Shown here: in pieces, positions 39,279 to 47,833 of the stretch
Position numbering within the stretch: the first letter of the stretch is position 1
Layout of the letters: each line of letters starts with the position of its first letter
Source of the DNA: Nocardia nova
GTDB taxonomy: Bacteria > Actinomycetota > Actinomycetes > Mycobacteriales > Mycobacteriaceae
Direction: 5' to 3'
Length of the DNA stretch: 64,000 nt
Assembly: GCF_002933465.1 (NCBI RefSeq)
Contig: NZ_PSZE01000009.1
Coordinates: 124,001-188,000, forward strand
Notes under the pieces: generated by a model
Databases searched by the model: none
What the model was told of the DNA's origin: nothing
The model's input: the letters and a program-made list of their open reading frames with translations, nothing else
Translations under genes and position numbers: made by a program

Positions 39279-39944
39279 TCAACCGACGATGACGACGACC
39301 AGGCGACGCTCGGCCTCCTCGATGGCGCCGCCGACTCTGCCGGAATCGGCCTCCGGGTCGGTCATCGCTGTCGGCCCGCCGAACCAGGTGATGGATCGGC
39401 GCGGGTCCAGTTTGTCCAGGACCTGCGGCAGTGAGTAGTCGATCTGTTCGACGCGGACCACGCAGATGTGACAGTCGGCCAGGACAGCGGCATCGCGGCG
39501 GCACTGACCCGGTCCGCCGTCGAGAATCAAGGTGCCGGCGTCGGCCACCGCGCCGGCGCATGCGGTGACCACGGCATCGGTACGTTCGCGATCGAGAATC
39601 GACAGGTGTGGTTGATCGTCGAGGACACGGTGTTCGCCCGTCAGTTCCCAGCGCCGCAGCCAATGCTCGGGCAGCCCGTCGGGCGCCAGCGCCGAACGGG
39701 CGCCGTGGGCGCGCAGGGCCGAGTCGATCGCGCCCGGGATCTCGTCTGCGCCGACCCGATGGACCTGGGCGCCGTGGTGTGTGAGGCGATCGATGAACAG
39801 TTCGACGATCTCGGCCTGATCCTCGGTCGAGGGCACCGGGGCGTTGCGCTGATAGTTGCGCGGCACCGGCACCATGCGTTCGTCATTGGGTAGCGCCTCG
39901 AGGGCATCGCGCACGCGGCGCAGGAAATCCTCCCGCGAGGTCAC
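39279..39944 (-). CDS. LUD-domain protein (LutC/YkgG family)
   Basis: The 221 residues have the LUD pattern: SREDFLRRVRDALEAL at the start, AGTLILDGGPGQCRRDAAVL near 135, and PRRSITWFGGPTAMTDPEAD near 180, the usual GPSRTADIE-type region in a variant form. LutC works with LutA and LutB in lactate oxidation. Neither is nearby, so this copy is an orphan. GGGAGA precedes the GTG. Confidence 0.8.
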   Translation of the reverse strand: MTSREDFLRRVRDALEALPNDERMVPVPRNYQRNAPVPSTEDQAEIVELFIDRLTHHGAQVHRVGADEIPGAIDSALRAHGARSALAPDGLPEHWLRRWELTGEHRVLDDQPHLSILDRERTDAVVTACAGAVADAGTLILDGGPGQCRRDAAVLADCHICVVRVEQIDYSLPQVLDKLDPRRSITWFGGPTAMTDPEADSGRVGGAIEEAERRLVVVIVG

Positions 39945-40315
39945 CGTGAATCTCCCGTTCCATTGCTCCGGCTCCTCCCGCCGGATCGTACTTCGCGAAC
40001 CAGGCTACCGTGCGGTAGAAGATCGCGAGCTCAGCCTACGGATTCCCGGCTTGCGCCGGCGCCGGATCAGCGTGACGACCGGATCGGCCGCGGTGGCCGC
40101 CCATACCGCCAGATGCCGGCCGCCGGCAGCAGCGGCACCAGCCGGCTGCCGAAGGCCTACAGCACCAGCGTCGCACCCTCGAGCATGGGCCGCACCGTCG
40201 CGATCAACGCCACCGAGCCCTGATCCATGATCCGGGTGCCGGTTGAACCTTCCTCGATGAGCGGATCCGCTACCGAAGCGTGGCGCGGCGGCCTTGTTTC
40301 GCATGAGGCGATCGG
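39945..40315. other. Intergenic region, no gene supported
   Basis: This 371-bp gap holds a palindrome CTACCG-TG-CGGTAG (40005-40018) near the LUD promoter. Minus-strand frames show scattered protein-like segments (for example VALIATVRPMLEGATLVL) broken by stops, so a decayed gene is possible but not identifiable. Confidence 0.5.
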
Positions 40316-40522
40316 TCACGCGTGGTCGAGGGTGCCGTTGCGGAGGTCGGTGGTGAAGGCGTCCCATTCGGCAGGGGTGAAGACGAGGGCGGGGCCGGTG
40401 GGATTTTTGGAGTCGCGGACTCCGATCAAGCCGCTGTCGAGGAACGCCGTCTCTATGCAGTCTTTACCGCCGACGCTCCGGCTGGATTTGAACCACTTGG
40501 CCCCGCTCAGATCGACGTTCAC
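40316..40522 (-). CDS. DUF397 protein
   Basis: The 68 residues are a standard DUF397: AKWFKSSRSVGGKDCIETAF, GVRDSKNP, and the C-terminal FTPAEWDAFTTDL. DUF397 genes almost always follow an XRE/DUF5753 regulator and act with it in development or toxin-antitoxin-like systems of actinobacteria. Its GTG overlaps by 4 nt the natural stop of the upstream regulator frame (TGA at 40519-40521). Confidence 0.88.
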   Translation of the reverse strand: MNVDLSGAKWFKSSRSVGGKDCIETAFLDSGLIGVRDSKNPTGPALVFTPAEWDAFTTDLRNGTLDHA

Positions 40523-40588
40523 GCTCTGAACTCCCTTGCTGTGTGCCGCAGAAAGCGCTTGCTGTCCCCGACGTCGAGTGCCGCTTGC

Positions 40589-40613
40589 TGCATGACGCTG
40601 TATGCATGACGCT
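40589..40613. repeat. 11-bp direct repeat at the XRE stop
   Basis: TGCATGACGCT occurs at 40589-40599 and 40603-40613, period 14. The left copy encodes the normal protein tail on the minus strand and the right copy contains the new TAG. This looks like a small local duplication. Confidence 0.75.
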
Positions 40614-41409
40614 ACCGGGCGACATCTTTGTCACGCTCGAGATACAAATCCCCCGCGTAGGACTCGATATAGACCACGGTCGGCGAGATGTCGCGGCCCT
40701 TCGGATCTTGGCCGAATTCCAGGATGGTGAACGGGCCGGTTGCCGGACCGACGGGAAACCCAGCAGTGAAGGGCAGTACCCGTACGGTGACGTTGACGGG
40801 AAAATCGGCGAGGTAGCGGAGCTGCTCGGCCATGACAGCGGGGCTTCCAACGACCGTCCGCAGGACCGCCTCCTGCACGATGAGATCGACCGGCAAAGGG
40901 TTGGTCTTTCGGGTGAGGGGTGCTTGCCTTCGTCGCCTCAGTTGAACGTGTCGCTCCAATTCCTCCTCAGTGAGATTCTGAAAGTAGACGCGGCTCAGAG
41001 CGCGTGCGTATTCAGGCGTCTGGAAGAGCCCGGAAAGCATGTCTGGCCGGAAAACGGAGAGCTTCTTTGCCGACGACTCCAGTCCCACATACAGGTCGAA
41101 GTTCCCCGAAATAACATCGTCGAATGCCTGCCACCAGCTCTTGCCGGTGCTCTGTTTAGCCAAGCCGACCAGCCCGGCAATTACCTCGGGATCGTCGATG
41201 TCGTAGATGCGGCACAGCGCCTCCACATCCAGTACGCGGATGCTGGGTGATTTCCCGGCCTCGAGCCGAGACAGTTTGCTCGCCGACCATTGCATCAGCG
41301 GCGCAACGTCTTCCAGTCGCAGGCCCACGCCGAGGCGGGCCTCCTTGAGATACCTCCCCAGTTGCCGCCGGGGCAGGGTGGTCGAGCTGTCCTCACCGAT
41401 GTTCGTCAC
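40612..41409 (-). CDS. XRE/DUF5753 regulator, interrupted before its natural end
   Basis: The N-terminal HTH (LGRYLKEARLGVGLRLEDVA, SASKLSRLEAGKSP) and the DUF5753 domain (FRPDMLSGLFQTPEYARAL to VVYIESYAGDLYLERDKDVAR) are intact. A TAG at 40612-40614 then stops translation. The same frame continues for 31 codons with the family's usual tail (VMQQAALDVGDSKRFLRHTA) to a TGA overlapping the DUF397 start. A repeated TGCATGACGCT (40589, 40603) marks the insertion that made the stop. The GTG at 41409 with GAGGA upstream is preferred to that at 41448. Confidence 0.8.
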   Translation of the reverse strand: MTNIGEDSSTTLPRRQLGRYLKEARLGVGLRLEDVAPLMQWSASKLSRLEAGKSPSIRVLDVEALCRIYDIDDPEVIAGLVGLAKQSTGKSWWQAFDDVISGNFDLYVGLESSAKKLSVFRPDMLSGLFQTPEYARALSRVYFQNLTEEELERHVQLRRRRQAPLTRKTNPLPVDLIVQEAVLRTVVGSPAVMAEQLRYLADFPVNVTVRVLPFTAGFPVGPATGPFTILEFGQDPKGRDISPTVVYIESYAGDLYLERDKDVAR

Positions 41410-41760
41410 GGATTCCTCGTTTGCATCGTGAGCGGTCGCCGTTTGCACGAGGAAAGAAATCGGCTACCCCCGTGCGAACCGCTCTGGGCCGTCGCAGAAC
41501 CTTCGTTGCATATGCATGGCGCTATTGTCCCGCCGGCTCATTCGGTGGTCTTCTTGAGCCACCCCGATGGCCGGGAAACTCGAATCGGCAAGTCGCACAA
41601 CCGATGCCCCCGGATGCGACTACACCCGTGATGATACCGACGAGACATTACCGCGTAGCACCGACGCCGCAAGGTGATGGCCGAAAATGGCCCCGGCCAT
41701 CGGGAGTACCAGCAGCCGCGTGTCCGCTGGTGCCCCGACGATGTCCGGAGGTGTTCTCCC
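41410..41760. other. Intergenic region between the XRE regulator and small Cys genes
   Basis: This 351-bp gap has no supported gene. A perfect 10-bp palindrome TGCATATGCA lies at 41507-41516 and may be an operator for the divergent units. Confidence 0.5.
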
Positions 41761-41946
41761 GTGCACGGTCTGCGACCGATCGTCCACAGCGTCCTGCCGA
41801 CCATGACCACCGCGCTCGCTCACCGCATCATGCAGGACCATCTCGACTGCCCGATCACGGTGTGCGCCAGAAAGTTACAGGCCAAACTCTGGCTCGTCGC
41901 GACGGGCGCCATGCACCCCGCCGATCGCCCGCATTTCGGGATCTGA
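41761..41946 (+). CDS. Small protein with H-x2-C-x4-C motif (A)
   Basis: The GTG at 41761 has GGAGGTG 7 nt upstream. The 61-residue product contains DHLDCPITVCARKLQAKLWL. The H-x2-C-x4-C motif recurs in the next gene, and similar short Cys-containing proteins are frequent in actinobacterial accessory regions. It could bind a metal. No function is known. Confidence 0.55.
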   Translation: MHGLRPIVHSVLPTMTTALAHRIMQDHLDCPITVCARKLQAKLWLVATGAMHPADRPHFGI

Positions 41947-41952
41947 GCGGCC

Positions 41953-42234
41953 GTGACCAATCCGGTCCTCCACGGCCCGCTCGCCAACCCGATCTCCCCC
42001 GAACGGATGCACCGCGAGATCCACGCCGAACGCCACGCCCACTGCACCCCGCAAACCTGCGACATGCTCAGCAGCTGCCGCAACATCCTCACAACCCTCG
42101 GCCACGACCCCGATGCCGCGACCGCCGCCGAGTGCGCCGCCTGCCGCACCGGGCCCGCCATGAAACTGTCGCGCTCGCAGGACGTTTCGACGCCACCGTC
42201 CGCACTCCCCACCGAGTGCCGCGAGCGGGCATGA
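41953..42234 (+). CDS. Small protein with H-x2-C-x4-C motif (B)
   Basis: The 93-residue product starts with GTG 6 bp after gene A and contains ERHAHCTPQTCDMLSSCRNI and AAECAACRTGPAM, for six cysteines in all. The H-x2-C-x4-C motif is shared with the previous protein, which suggests a related pair. The ribosome site is weak. A strong hairpin follows the stop. Confidence 0.5.
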   Translation: MTNPVLHGPLANPISPERMHREIHAERHAHCTPQTCDMLSSCRNILTTLGHDPDAATAAECAACRTGPAMKLSRSQDVSTPPSALPTECRERA

Positions 42235-42238
42235 GGTG

Positions 42239-42267
42239 CCTGCGGGGTCCCCTCCCGACCCCGCAGG
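42239..42267 (+). terminator. Hairpin after the small Cys genes
   Basis: CCTGCGGGGTC and GACCCCGCAGG form a perfect 11-bp stem with a CCCTCCC loop, 4 bp after the stop at 42234. There is no U-tract. It supports the reality of the preceding gene. Confidence 0.65.
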
Positions 42268-42838
42268 TCACCGCAACTCCCCACTACCGCAACGCGCCGC
42301 CATCGCACCGCGCCACCCCCGCCGCCAGTTTCCCCTGCCTGTACGACCTGATACCACGCCGCCCGCCAACATCCCGTGAAAGCTGCGCCTATCTCGGCCT
42401 ATCGACCCGCGTCGACTGGGTAAGGCCGACGCGGTGACTCGCAGCGAGGAGCGATCGCCGGCGACTGTCCGGTGACGCTCAGGCCCCGCGCCGATTGCGA
42501 GGGACCGCCCTGTTGACGGGGTGGCCGACCACCATCGCCCACCCTGAACTTATCGTGCAAACCCCGCCGAGAATGCGAGAAAACCGCGAATATCGGCGAA
42601 GTTTGCACGATTACTTCGGGTGGCACCCTCCGGCACGCGACATGTTCTGCTGTCGGCGCGGCAGCTCGCGCTCCTTGCGTAGTTGCTTCTGTTCCCCGCG
42701 ACATATCTCGGTGTCGGCGTCGATCTGCCGAACCCCCCTTCACGGTCGACATCGCGATCTCGGCGACATCTGACCACACGAAAGAACGGCCCCGGTTGCG
42801 ATCGATGATCACGACCGGGGCGGGTCGAACGAGGCGAA
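42268..42838. other. Gene-poor region with a 60-bp palindromic repeat
   Basis: No gene is supported in these 571 bp. The only clear structure is the palindromic element at 42552-42611. Confidence 0.6.
42552..42611. repeat. 60-bp palindromic repeat, copy A
   Basis: The element starts ATCGTGCAAAC and ends GTTTGCACGAT; the 19-bp arms pair with two mismatches. A second element of exactly the same length and termini lies at 59150-59209. Both have a TTTTC-type centre. Confidence 0.8.
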
Positions 42839-44455
42839 TTACGCCGAGGCGGTGATGAATTCGGCCGCCTTCTCACCGATCATGTAGCACGGCGCGTTGG
42901 TGTTGCCGCCGGTGATGCTCGGCATGATCGAGGCGTCGGCGACCCGCAGGCCCTCGATGCCGCGCACCCGCAGCTGCGGGTCGACGACCGCACGTTCGTC
43001 CACGCCCATCCGGCAGGTGCCGACCGGGTGGTAGACCGAGTGGATCCGCATCGGCAGCTCGCGGCGCAGCGCGGTCTCGTCGGTGAACGCGGGGCCGGGG
43101 GAGAACTCCTCGGTGATATCGCCGGCGATCGCCTTGTTCGCCGCGGCTTCGCGAATCATGCCGATGGCCTCGACCAGGAAGTCCATATCGGCCGGATCCG
43201 AGAGGTAGCCCGGGTCGATCAGCGGCGAGGCCAGCGGGTCGGTGGAGGCCAGGCGCAGTTCGCCGCGGCTCTTCGGGTAGATCAGAGTCGGAAAGATGGT
43301 CAGCGCCTCCCGCTTGTCCACCATGTGCAGCTTGTCCTCGTCCTGGTTGGGCGTCGGGTAGCTCCACGGCAGGGTGTGGATCTGCATATCCGGGATGTCC
43401 TTGGCGAACGAGGTCCGCACGAAGCCCACGGATTCGAAGACCGTGCGCCCGAACCAACAGCTGCCGGGACTGCGCAGCTCCTTGAGGAAACCGGCCGCGA
43501 AATGCGACGGAATGCCGCGGTGCAGCGCCTTCTTCGAGATGAAGGTCATCGGGACGAACAGGTGGTCGTGCAGATTCTGGCCGACCGGCAGATCGGCGTT
43601 GACCTCGATGCCGAGGTCGCGCAGGTGCCCGGCGGGGCCGACGCCGGACAGCATGAGGATGTGCGCGGAACCCATCACGCCACCGGAGACCACGACTTCC
43701 TTCTCGGCGCGGATGATCCGGCGGCCCTTCTTCTCGATGACCTCGACGCCGGTGGCACGGCCCTTCTCGATCACCACGCGCGCCACGTGCGCCTTGGTGA
43801 CGACCTTCAGATTCGGGTTGGGGCGGTTGGTGATGAAGCCGCGAGAGGAGCTGTAGCGCACGCCGTCTCGCACGCTCTGCTGGAAGATGCTGACGCCCTC
43901 TTGCGACTCACCGTTGTAGTCCTCGATGACCGGGACGCCGAAGGTGTCGGCCGCGGCCTCCATCCACTCCTGGGCGATCGGGGTGAGATCTTTCTGCCGC
44001 GTCACCTCGATGGGACCGCCGGAGCCGCGCAGCTCGCTGGCGCCGCCCTCCCAGTTCTCCAGGCGCTTGTAGGCCGGCAGCACATCCTCGTAGCTCCAGC
44101 CCTCGCAGCCCTCGGCGGCCCAGGAGTCGAAGTTGGCCTTGTTACCGCGCACGAAGAGCATGCCGTTGACCGAACTCGAACCGCCCAGCACCTTGCCGCG
44201 CGTCATCGGTACCCGGCGCTCCGCGGCGTGCTTCTGCGGAATCGAGTATTGCGACCAGGTGACCTGGTGCTTGAGCTGCGGAACCGTGTGAACCGTCGTG
44301 ATCATGCCCGGGACCGTGACCAACTTGGTGTTGTCCTTGCGGCCGGCCTCGAGCAGGATGACGCTGGCGCCCTGCTCGGCGAGCCGACTCGCGACAGTGG
44401 CACCGGAGCTGCCCGCGCCGATGACGATGTAATCGGCTGCGCTGGTGTCGGTCAT
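42839..44455 (-). CDS. GMC-family flavin oxidoreductase (choline-dehydrogenase-like)
   Basis: The 538 residues have FAD motif VIGAGSSGATVASRLAEQGA, GMC signatures (GGSSSVNGMLFVRGN, SGGVMGSAHILMLSGVGPA), and the catalytic His in SVYHPVGTCRMGVD. It oxidises an alcohol of unknown type. GAGGTAAC precedes the ATG. A perfect KstR box 78 bp upstream indicates steroid-linked regulation, so the substrate may be a sterol or side-chain alcohol. Confidence 0.85.
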   Translation of the reverse strand: MTDTSAADYIVIGAGSSGATVASRLAEQGASVILLEAGRKDNTKLVTVPGMITTVHTVPQLKHQVTWSQYSIPQKHAAERRVPMTRGKVLGGSSSVNGMLFVRGNKANFDSWAAEGCEGWSYEDVLPAYKRLENWEGGASELRGSGGPIEVTRQKDLTPIAQEWMEAAADTFGVPVIEDYNGESQEGVSIFQQSVRDGVRYSSSRGFITNRPNPNLKVVTKAHVARVVIEKGRATGVEVIEKKGRRIIRAEKEVVVSGGVMGSAHILMLSGVGPAGHLRDLGIEVNADLPVGQNLHDHLFVPMTFISKKALHRGIPSHFAAGFLKELRSPGSCWFGRTVFESVGFVRTSFAKDIPDMQIHTLPWSYPTPNQDEDKLHMVDKREALTIFPTLIYPKSRGELRLASTDPLASPLIDPGYLSDPADMDFLVEAIGMIREAAANKAIAGDITEEFSPGPAFTDETALRRELPMRIHSVYHPVGTCRMGVDERAVVDPQLRVRGIEGLRVADASIMPSITGGNTNAPCYMIGEKAAEFITASA

Positions 44456-44532
44456 GTTCGGTTACCTCATCTTCGAAGTGGTAGCGGCTGATCGCGGCTC
44501 CGCTCGGCGCGGGAGCGTGCCTCAGCTCACTG

Positions 44533-44546
44533 TAGAACAAGTTCTA
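44533..44546. promoter_or_regulatory. KstR box (perfect) before the GMC oxidoreductase
   Basis: TAGAACAAGTTCTA matches TnnAACnnGTTnnA at all fixed bases and is itself a near-complete palindrome. It lies 78 bp upstream of the GMC gene start. Confidence 0.75.
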
Positions 44547-44765
44547 ATAATGGTGAAGACGCGCGGCGGGGAAAAATGATCGCCAAGACGTGGTCCGGGA
44601 GCGACTTCCTGGCTATGGCCAGGGATGTTATTCACGTCATAGCATAGAACAGGTTGCAGTTCCTTGGTCGACGCGGGAAGGTGGCGATGGGTTCGCCGAC
44701 TCGTCTGGGCACGTCGGCGAACCGGTCGGCACGGAAGTCGCGCTCGCAGCCACCGAGATTCCGCC

Positions 44766-44778
44766 TATCATTTCGACT
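44766..44778 (+). promoter_or_regulatory. Leaderless promoter of glutathione peroxidase gene
   Basis: TATCAT (44766-44771) is a strong -10. The GTG start follows after 7 nt without a ribosome site. This spacing places transcription start on the GTG. Confidence 0.55.
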
Positions 44779-45270
44779 GTGACTGATATTCGTGAAATTC
44801 CCGTACAGACTCTTGCCGGTGAGCCCGCGACCCTCGCCGAACTCGCCGGTGACAAGGCGCTGCTCGTGGTCAACGTCGCCTCGAAATGCGGTCTGACACC
44901 GCAATACACCGGATTGGTGGCGCTGCAGCAGGCCTACGGCTCGCGCGGATTCAGCGTCATCGGCGTGCCGTGCAACCAGTTCATGGGACAGGAACCGGGC
45001 AGCGCGGAGGAGATCCAGCAGTTCTGCTCGACCACCTACGGGGTGGATTTCCCGCTGCTAGCCAAGGTCGACGTCAACGGTGACGACCGGCATCCGTTGT
45101 ATCGCGAACTCGTGCAGACCGCCGATGCCGAAGGCGATGCCGGCGATATTCAATGGAATTTCGAAAAGTTCCTGATCGATCGCGACGGTAAGGTCGTCGG
45201 TCGTTTCCGTCCGCGCACCGAACCGCAGGATCCGAGTGTGATCGCGGCGATCGAAGCGGTATTGCCGTAA
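44779..45270 (+). CDS. Glutathione peroxidase-family thiol peroxidase
   Basis: The 163 residues show NVASKCGLTPQY (peroxidatic Cys37), IGVPCNQFMGQEPGS with a likely resolving Cys, and WNFEKFLIDRDG. Because actinobacteria of this group lack glutathione, the donor is probably thioredoxin. The GTG at 44779 is chosen because of its leaderless promoter. It is convergent with the TetR gene. Confidence 0.9.
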   Translation: MTDIREIPVQTLAGEPATLAELAGDKALLVVNVASKCGLTPQYTGLVALQQAYGSRGFSVIGVPCNQFMGQEPGSAEEIQQFCSTTYGVDFPLLAKVDVNGDDRHPLYRELVQTADAEGDAGDIQWNFEKFLIDRDGKVVGRFRPRTEPQDPSVIAAIEAVLP

Positions 45271-45298
45271 TTTCCGGACGCCGCCGGAAATTGCATAA

Positions 45299-45898
45299 TC
45301 AGTCCCGCAGCACCTGCACGGCTGATTTCTCCAGCCGGTCGGCGATTTCGGCGTACGAGGCATAACCCATGCCGGCGCGCACCAGGGCGCCGGCATAAAG
45401 CAATTCCAGCGTCTCCACCACATCGGGATCGGCGTCCGGGCCCAGCGCGTTCAGCAGGCGCCGCCGGATCTCGGTCCCGATACGGAGACGCAGATGGGCG
45501 ACATCGGGATCGGTGCCCAGCAGCGCGCTGGTCACCGCGCCCGCCAGTGCGGGTTCGTCGGCGACCAGCATCGCGATCTGGCGCAGCACGGCGACCACCC
45601 GGGTGGCCCGCTCGGCGCCCGCCTCCGGCTCGGGGGGCGCATCGGCGGCCAGCCGCCGCCAGAAGACCTCGGCGACCAGGTGTTCCTTGGAAGAGAAATA
45701 GGTGTAGGCGGTGGCCGTACCCACTCCGGCGGCCGCGGCCACCATGCGCACGGTGAGACCGGCGAAGCCCTCGCGCGACAGAACTTCCAGCGCGGCCTTG
45801 GTCAACCGGTCGACGGTATCGGCCTGCTTCTCGGTGAGGCGGCGGCGAGTTGCCTCCATATTCACCGGTGTAGGCTCGGTGGAAATGGGATCGGACAC
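45299..45898 (-). CDS. TetR-family regulator
   Basis: The 199 residues have an HTH region (LTKAALEVLSREGFAGLTVR, MVAAAAGVGTATAYTYFSSK). The GTG at 45898 follows TAGCAT by 8 nt on the minus strand, suggesting a leaderless transcript; the ATG at 45859 is an alternative. A perfect palindrome GACACGTGTC overlaps the start, so it is probably autoregulated. Near copies of this palindrome in the 53.6-54.0 kb promoter region make that locus a possible target. Confidence 0.85.
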   Translation of the reverse strand: MSDPISTEPTPVNMEATRRRLTEKQADTVDRLTKAALEVLSREGFAGLTVRMVAAAAGVGTATAYTYFSSKEHLVAEVFWRRLAADAPPEPEAGAERATRVVAVLRQIAMLVADEPALAGAVTSALLGTDPDVAHLRLRIGTEIRRRLLNALGPDADPDVVETLELLYAGALVRAGMGYASYAEIADRLEKSAVQVLRD

Positions 45899-45903
45899 GT
45901 GTC
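45894..45903. promoter_or_regulatory. GACACGTGTC palindrome at the tetR start
   Basis: A perfect 10-bp palindrome spans the GTG start of the TetR gene. GACACGTGTA (53634-53643) and GACACATGTC (53830-53839) each match it at 9 of 10 positions. Confidence 0.5.
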
Positions 45904-46013
45904 TGGATGCTACTGTAGTGAAGCTTCGAAAGCAACTCGCATACCCGTTGCCGGAGCTGATGCAGTCGCAAATAACAAAATATCGCATCCGCCCGCAAAG
46001 TATCGAGAGATGA

Positions 46014-46721
<708 letters not shown>

Positions 46722-46759
46722 AACGGTCGAAGCGGAAGCGATGAGGCCGCGTCGCAGGC

Positions 46760-47833
46760 TCAGCTGGGTGAACGCACGCAGTCGCAGGTGAGGCCGGTCG
46801 CGATATCCGCCCCGGGCGCCAGGTCGCGGAAGATTCCGTTGCCACCGGTGGTGCGGGTCAACGCGTCGGCGGCCAGCACCGCCGCCGCACCGGTCCAGGT
46901 GGTGCGCTCCTCCGGCCAGCGTTTGCCGTCGGCGAAAACCAGTCCGGTCCAATAGGATCCGTCGTCCTCGCGCAGGTGCTGGATGCTCGCCAGCAGTCGC
47001 AGCGCGCGATCGGTATCGCCGAGGGTGTCGAGCGCCAGTGCCAGTTCGCAGGTTTCGGCGCCGGTGACCCACGGGCGGTCGGAGACGCAACGAATGCCGA
47101 TCTCGCCGACGACGAAATCGCTCCAGCGCGAGGCGATTCGGGCATGTCCGGCCGCTCCGCGCAGCGCCCCGCCCAGCACCGGGTAGTACCAGTCCATCGA
47201 ATACCGGTCCTTCTCGGCGAAGGCTTCCGGATGATGCCGCAGTGCGTGGCCGAGGCGCAGGGCCGCGACCTCCCATTCCGGTTGGGCGAGGCCGAGAAGT
47301 TCCGCGATCGCCAGTGCGCAGCCGATGCTGTGGAACATACTCGAGCAGCCGGTCAGCAACGCTTCGGGCAGAACGCCGTGTTCGGTGTGCAGCCAATAGA
47401 TCTCGCCGTTGCGGCCCTGCTGCAACGAGATGACGTAATCAATGGCCGCGCGCACGGTTGGCCACATCCCGTCCACGAACCGCCGATCACCGGTGCAGCG
47501 GTAGTAGTGCCAGACCCCGGTGGCTATATAGGCGCAGAAGTTGGTGTCGGTATCGGCGGTCTCGACGACGTCACCCCGAAATTGCGACGGCCAGGAGCCG
47601 TCCGCGCGCTGAGTGTCCGCCGACCAGGCGTAGGCGGCGCGCGCGGCATCGTGCAGACCCGCCACCGTCAGCGCCATCGCCGACTCGACGTGGTCCCAGG
47701 GATCGGTGTGCCCGCCCCGGAACCACGGGATGGCGCCGTCGCTGTGCTGTTGTGCGGCAATGGATTCCGCGGTGGACCGGCACTGCCGGGCGGTGAGGAC
47801 GCCGGGAATCGAGGGCAGCTCAGCGGCGCGCAC
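46760..47833 (-). CDS. Alpha/alpha-toroid protein (prenyltransferase / squalene-cyclase-like repeats)
   Basis: The 357 residues contain repeated helical hairpins with the consensus DGSWPSQF, DGAIPWFRGG and DGSYWTGLVF, the pattern of alpha/alpha toroids found in terpene cyclases, prenyltransferases and some glycosidases. No DxDD cyclase motif is visible. Its GTG overlaps the preceding methyltransferase by 14 nt, so it is translationally coupled. Last gene of the operon; function unknown, likely in a glycan or lipid pathway. Confidence 0.7.
   Translation of the reverse strand: MRAAELPSIPGVLTARQCRSTAESIAAQQHSDGAIPWFRGGHTDPWDHVESAMALTVAGLHDAARAAYAWSADTQRADGSWPSQFRGDVVETADTDTNFCAYIATGVWHYYRCTGDRRFVDGMWPTVRAAIDYVISLQQGRNGEIYWLHTEHGVLPEALLTGCSSMFHSIGCALAIAELLGLAQPEWEVAALRLGHALRHHPEAFAEKDRYSMDWYYPVLGGALRGAAGHARIASRWSDFVVGEIGIRCVSDRPWVTGAETCELALALDTLGDTDRALRLLASIQHLREDDGSYWTGLVFADGKRWPEERTTWTGAAAVLAADALTRTTGGNGIFRDLAPGADIATGLTCDCVRSPS

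Larger units (their letters stand above)
44456..44778. other. Divergent promoter region of GMC oxidase and gpx
   Basis: This 323-bp gap holds the KstR box at 44533-44546 and the leaderless gpx promoter at 44766-44771. No gene is supported in it. Confidence 0.7.

Noticed and set aside
39945..40315. Possible gene remnant on the minus strand
   Set aside because: Scattered protein-like segments are broken by stops and match no family I can name, so it is left as intergenic.
41441..41450. GTTTGCACGA near the XRE start as a third copy of the 60-bp repeat
   Set aside because: There is no matching ATCGTGCAAAC partner at the right distance; only one end-like decamer is present.
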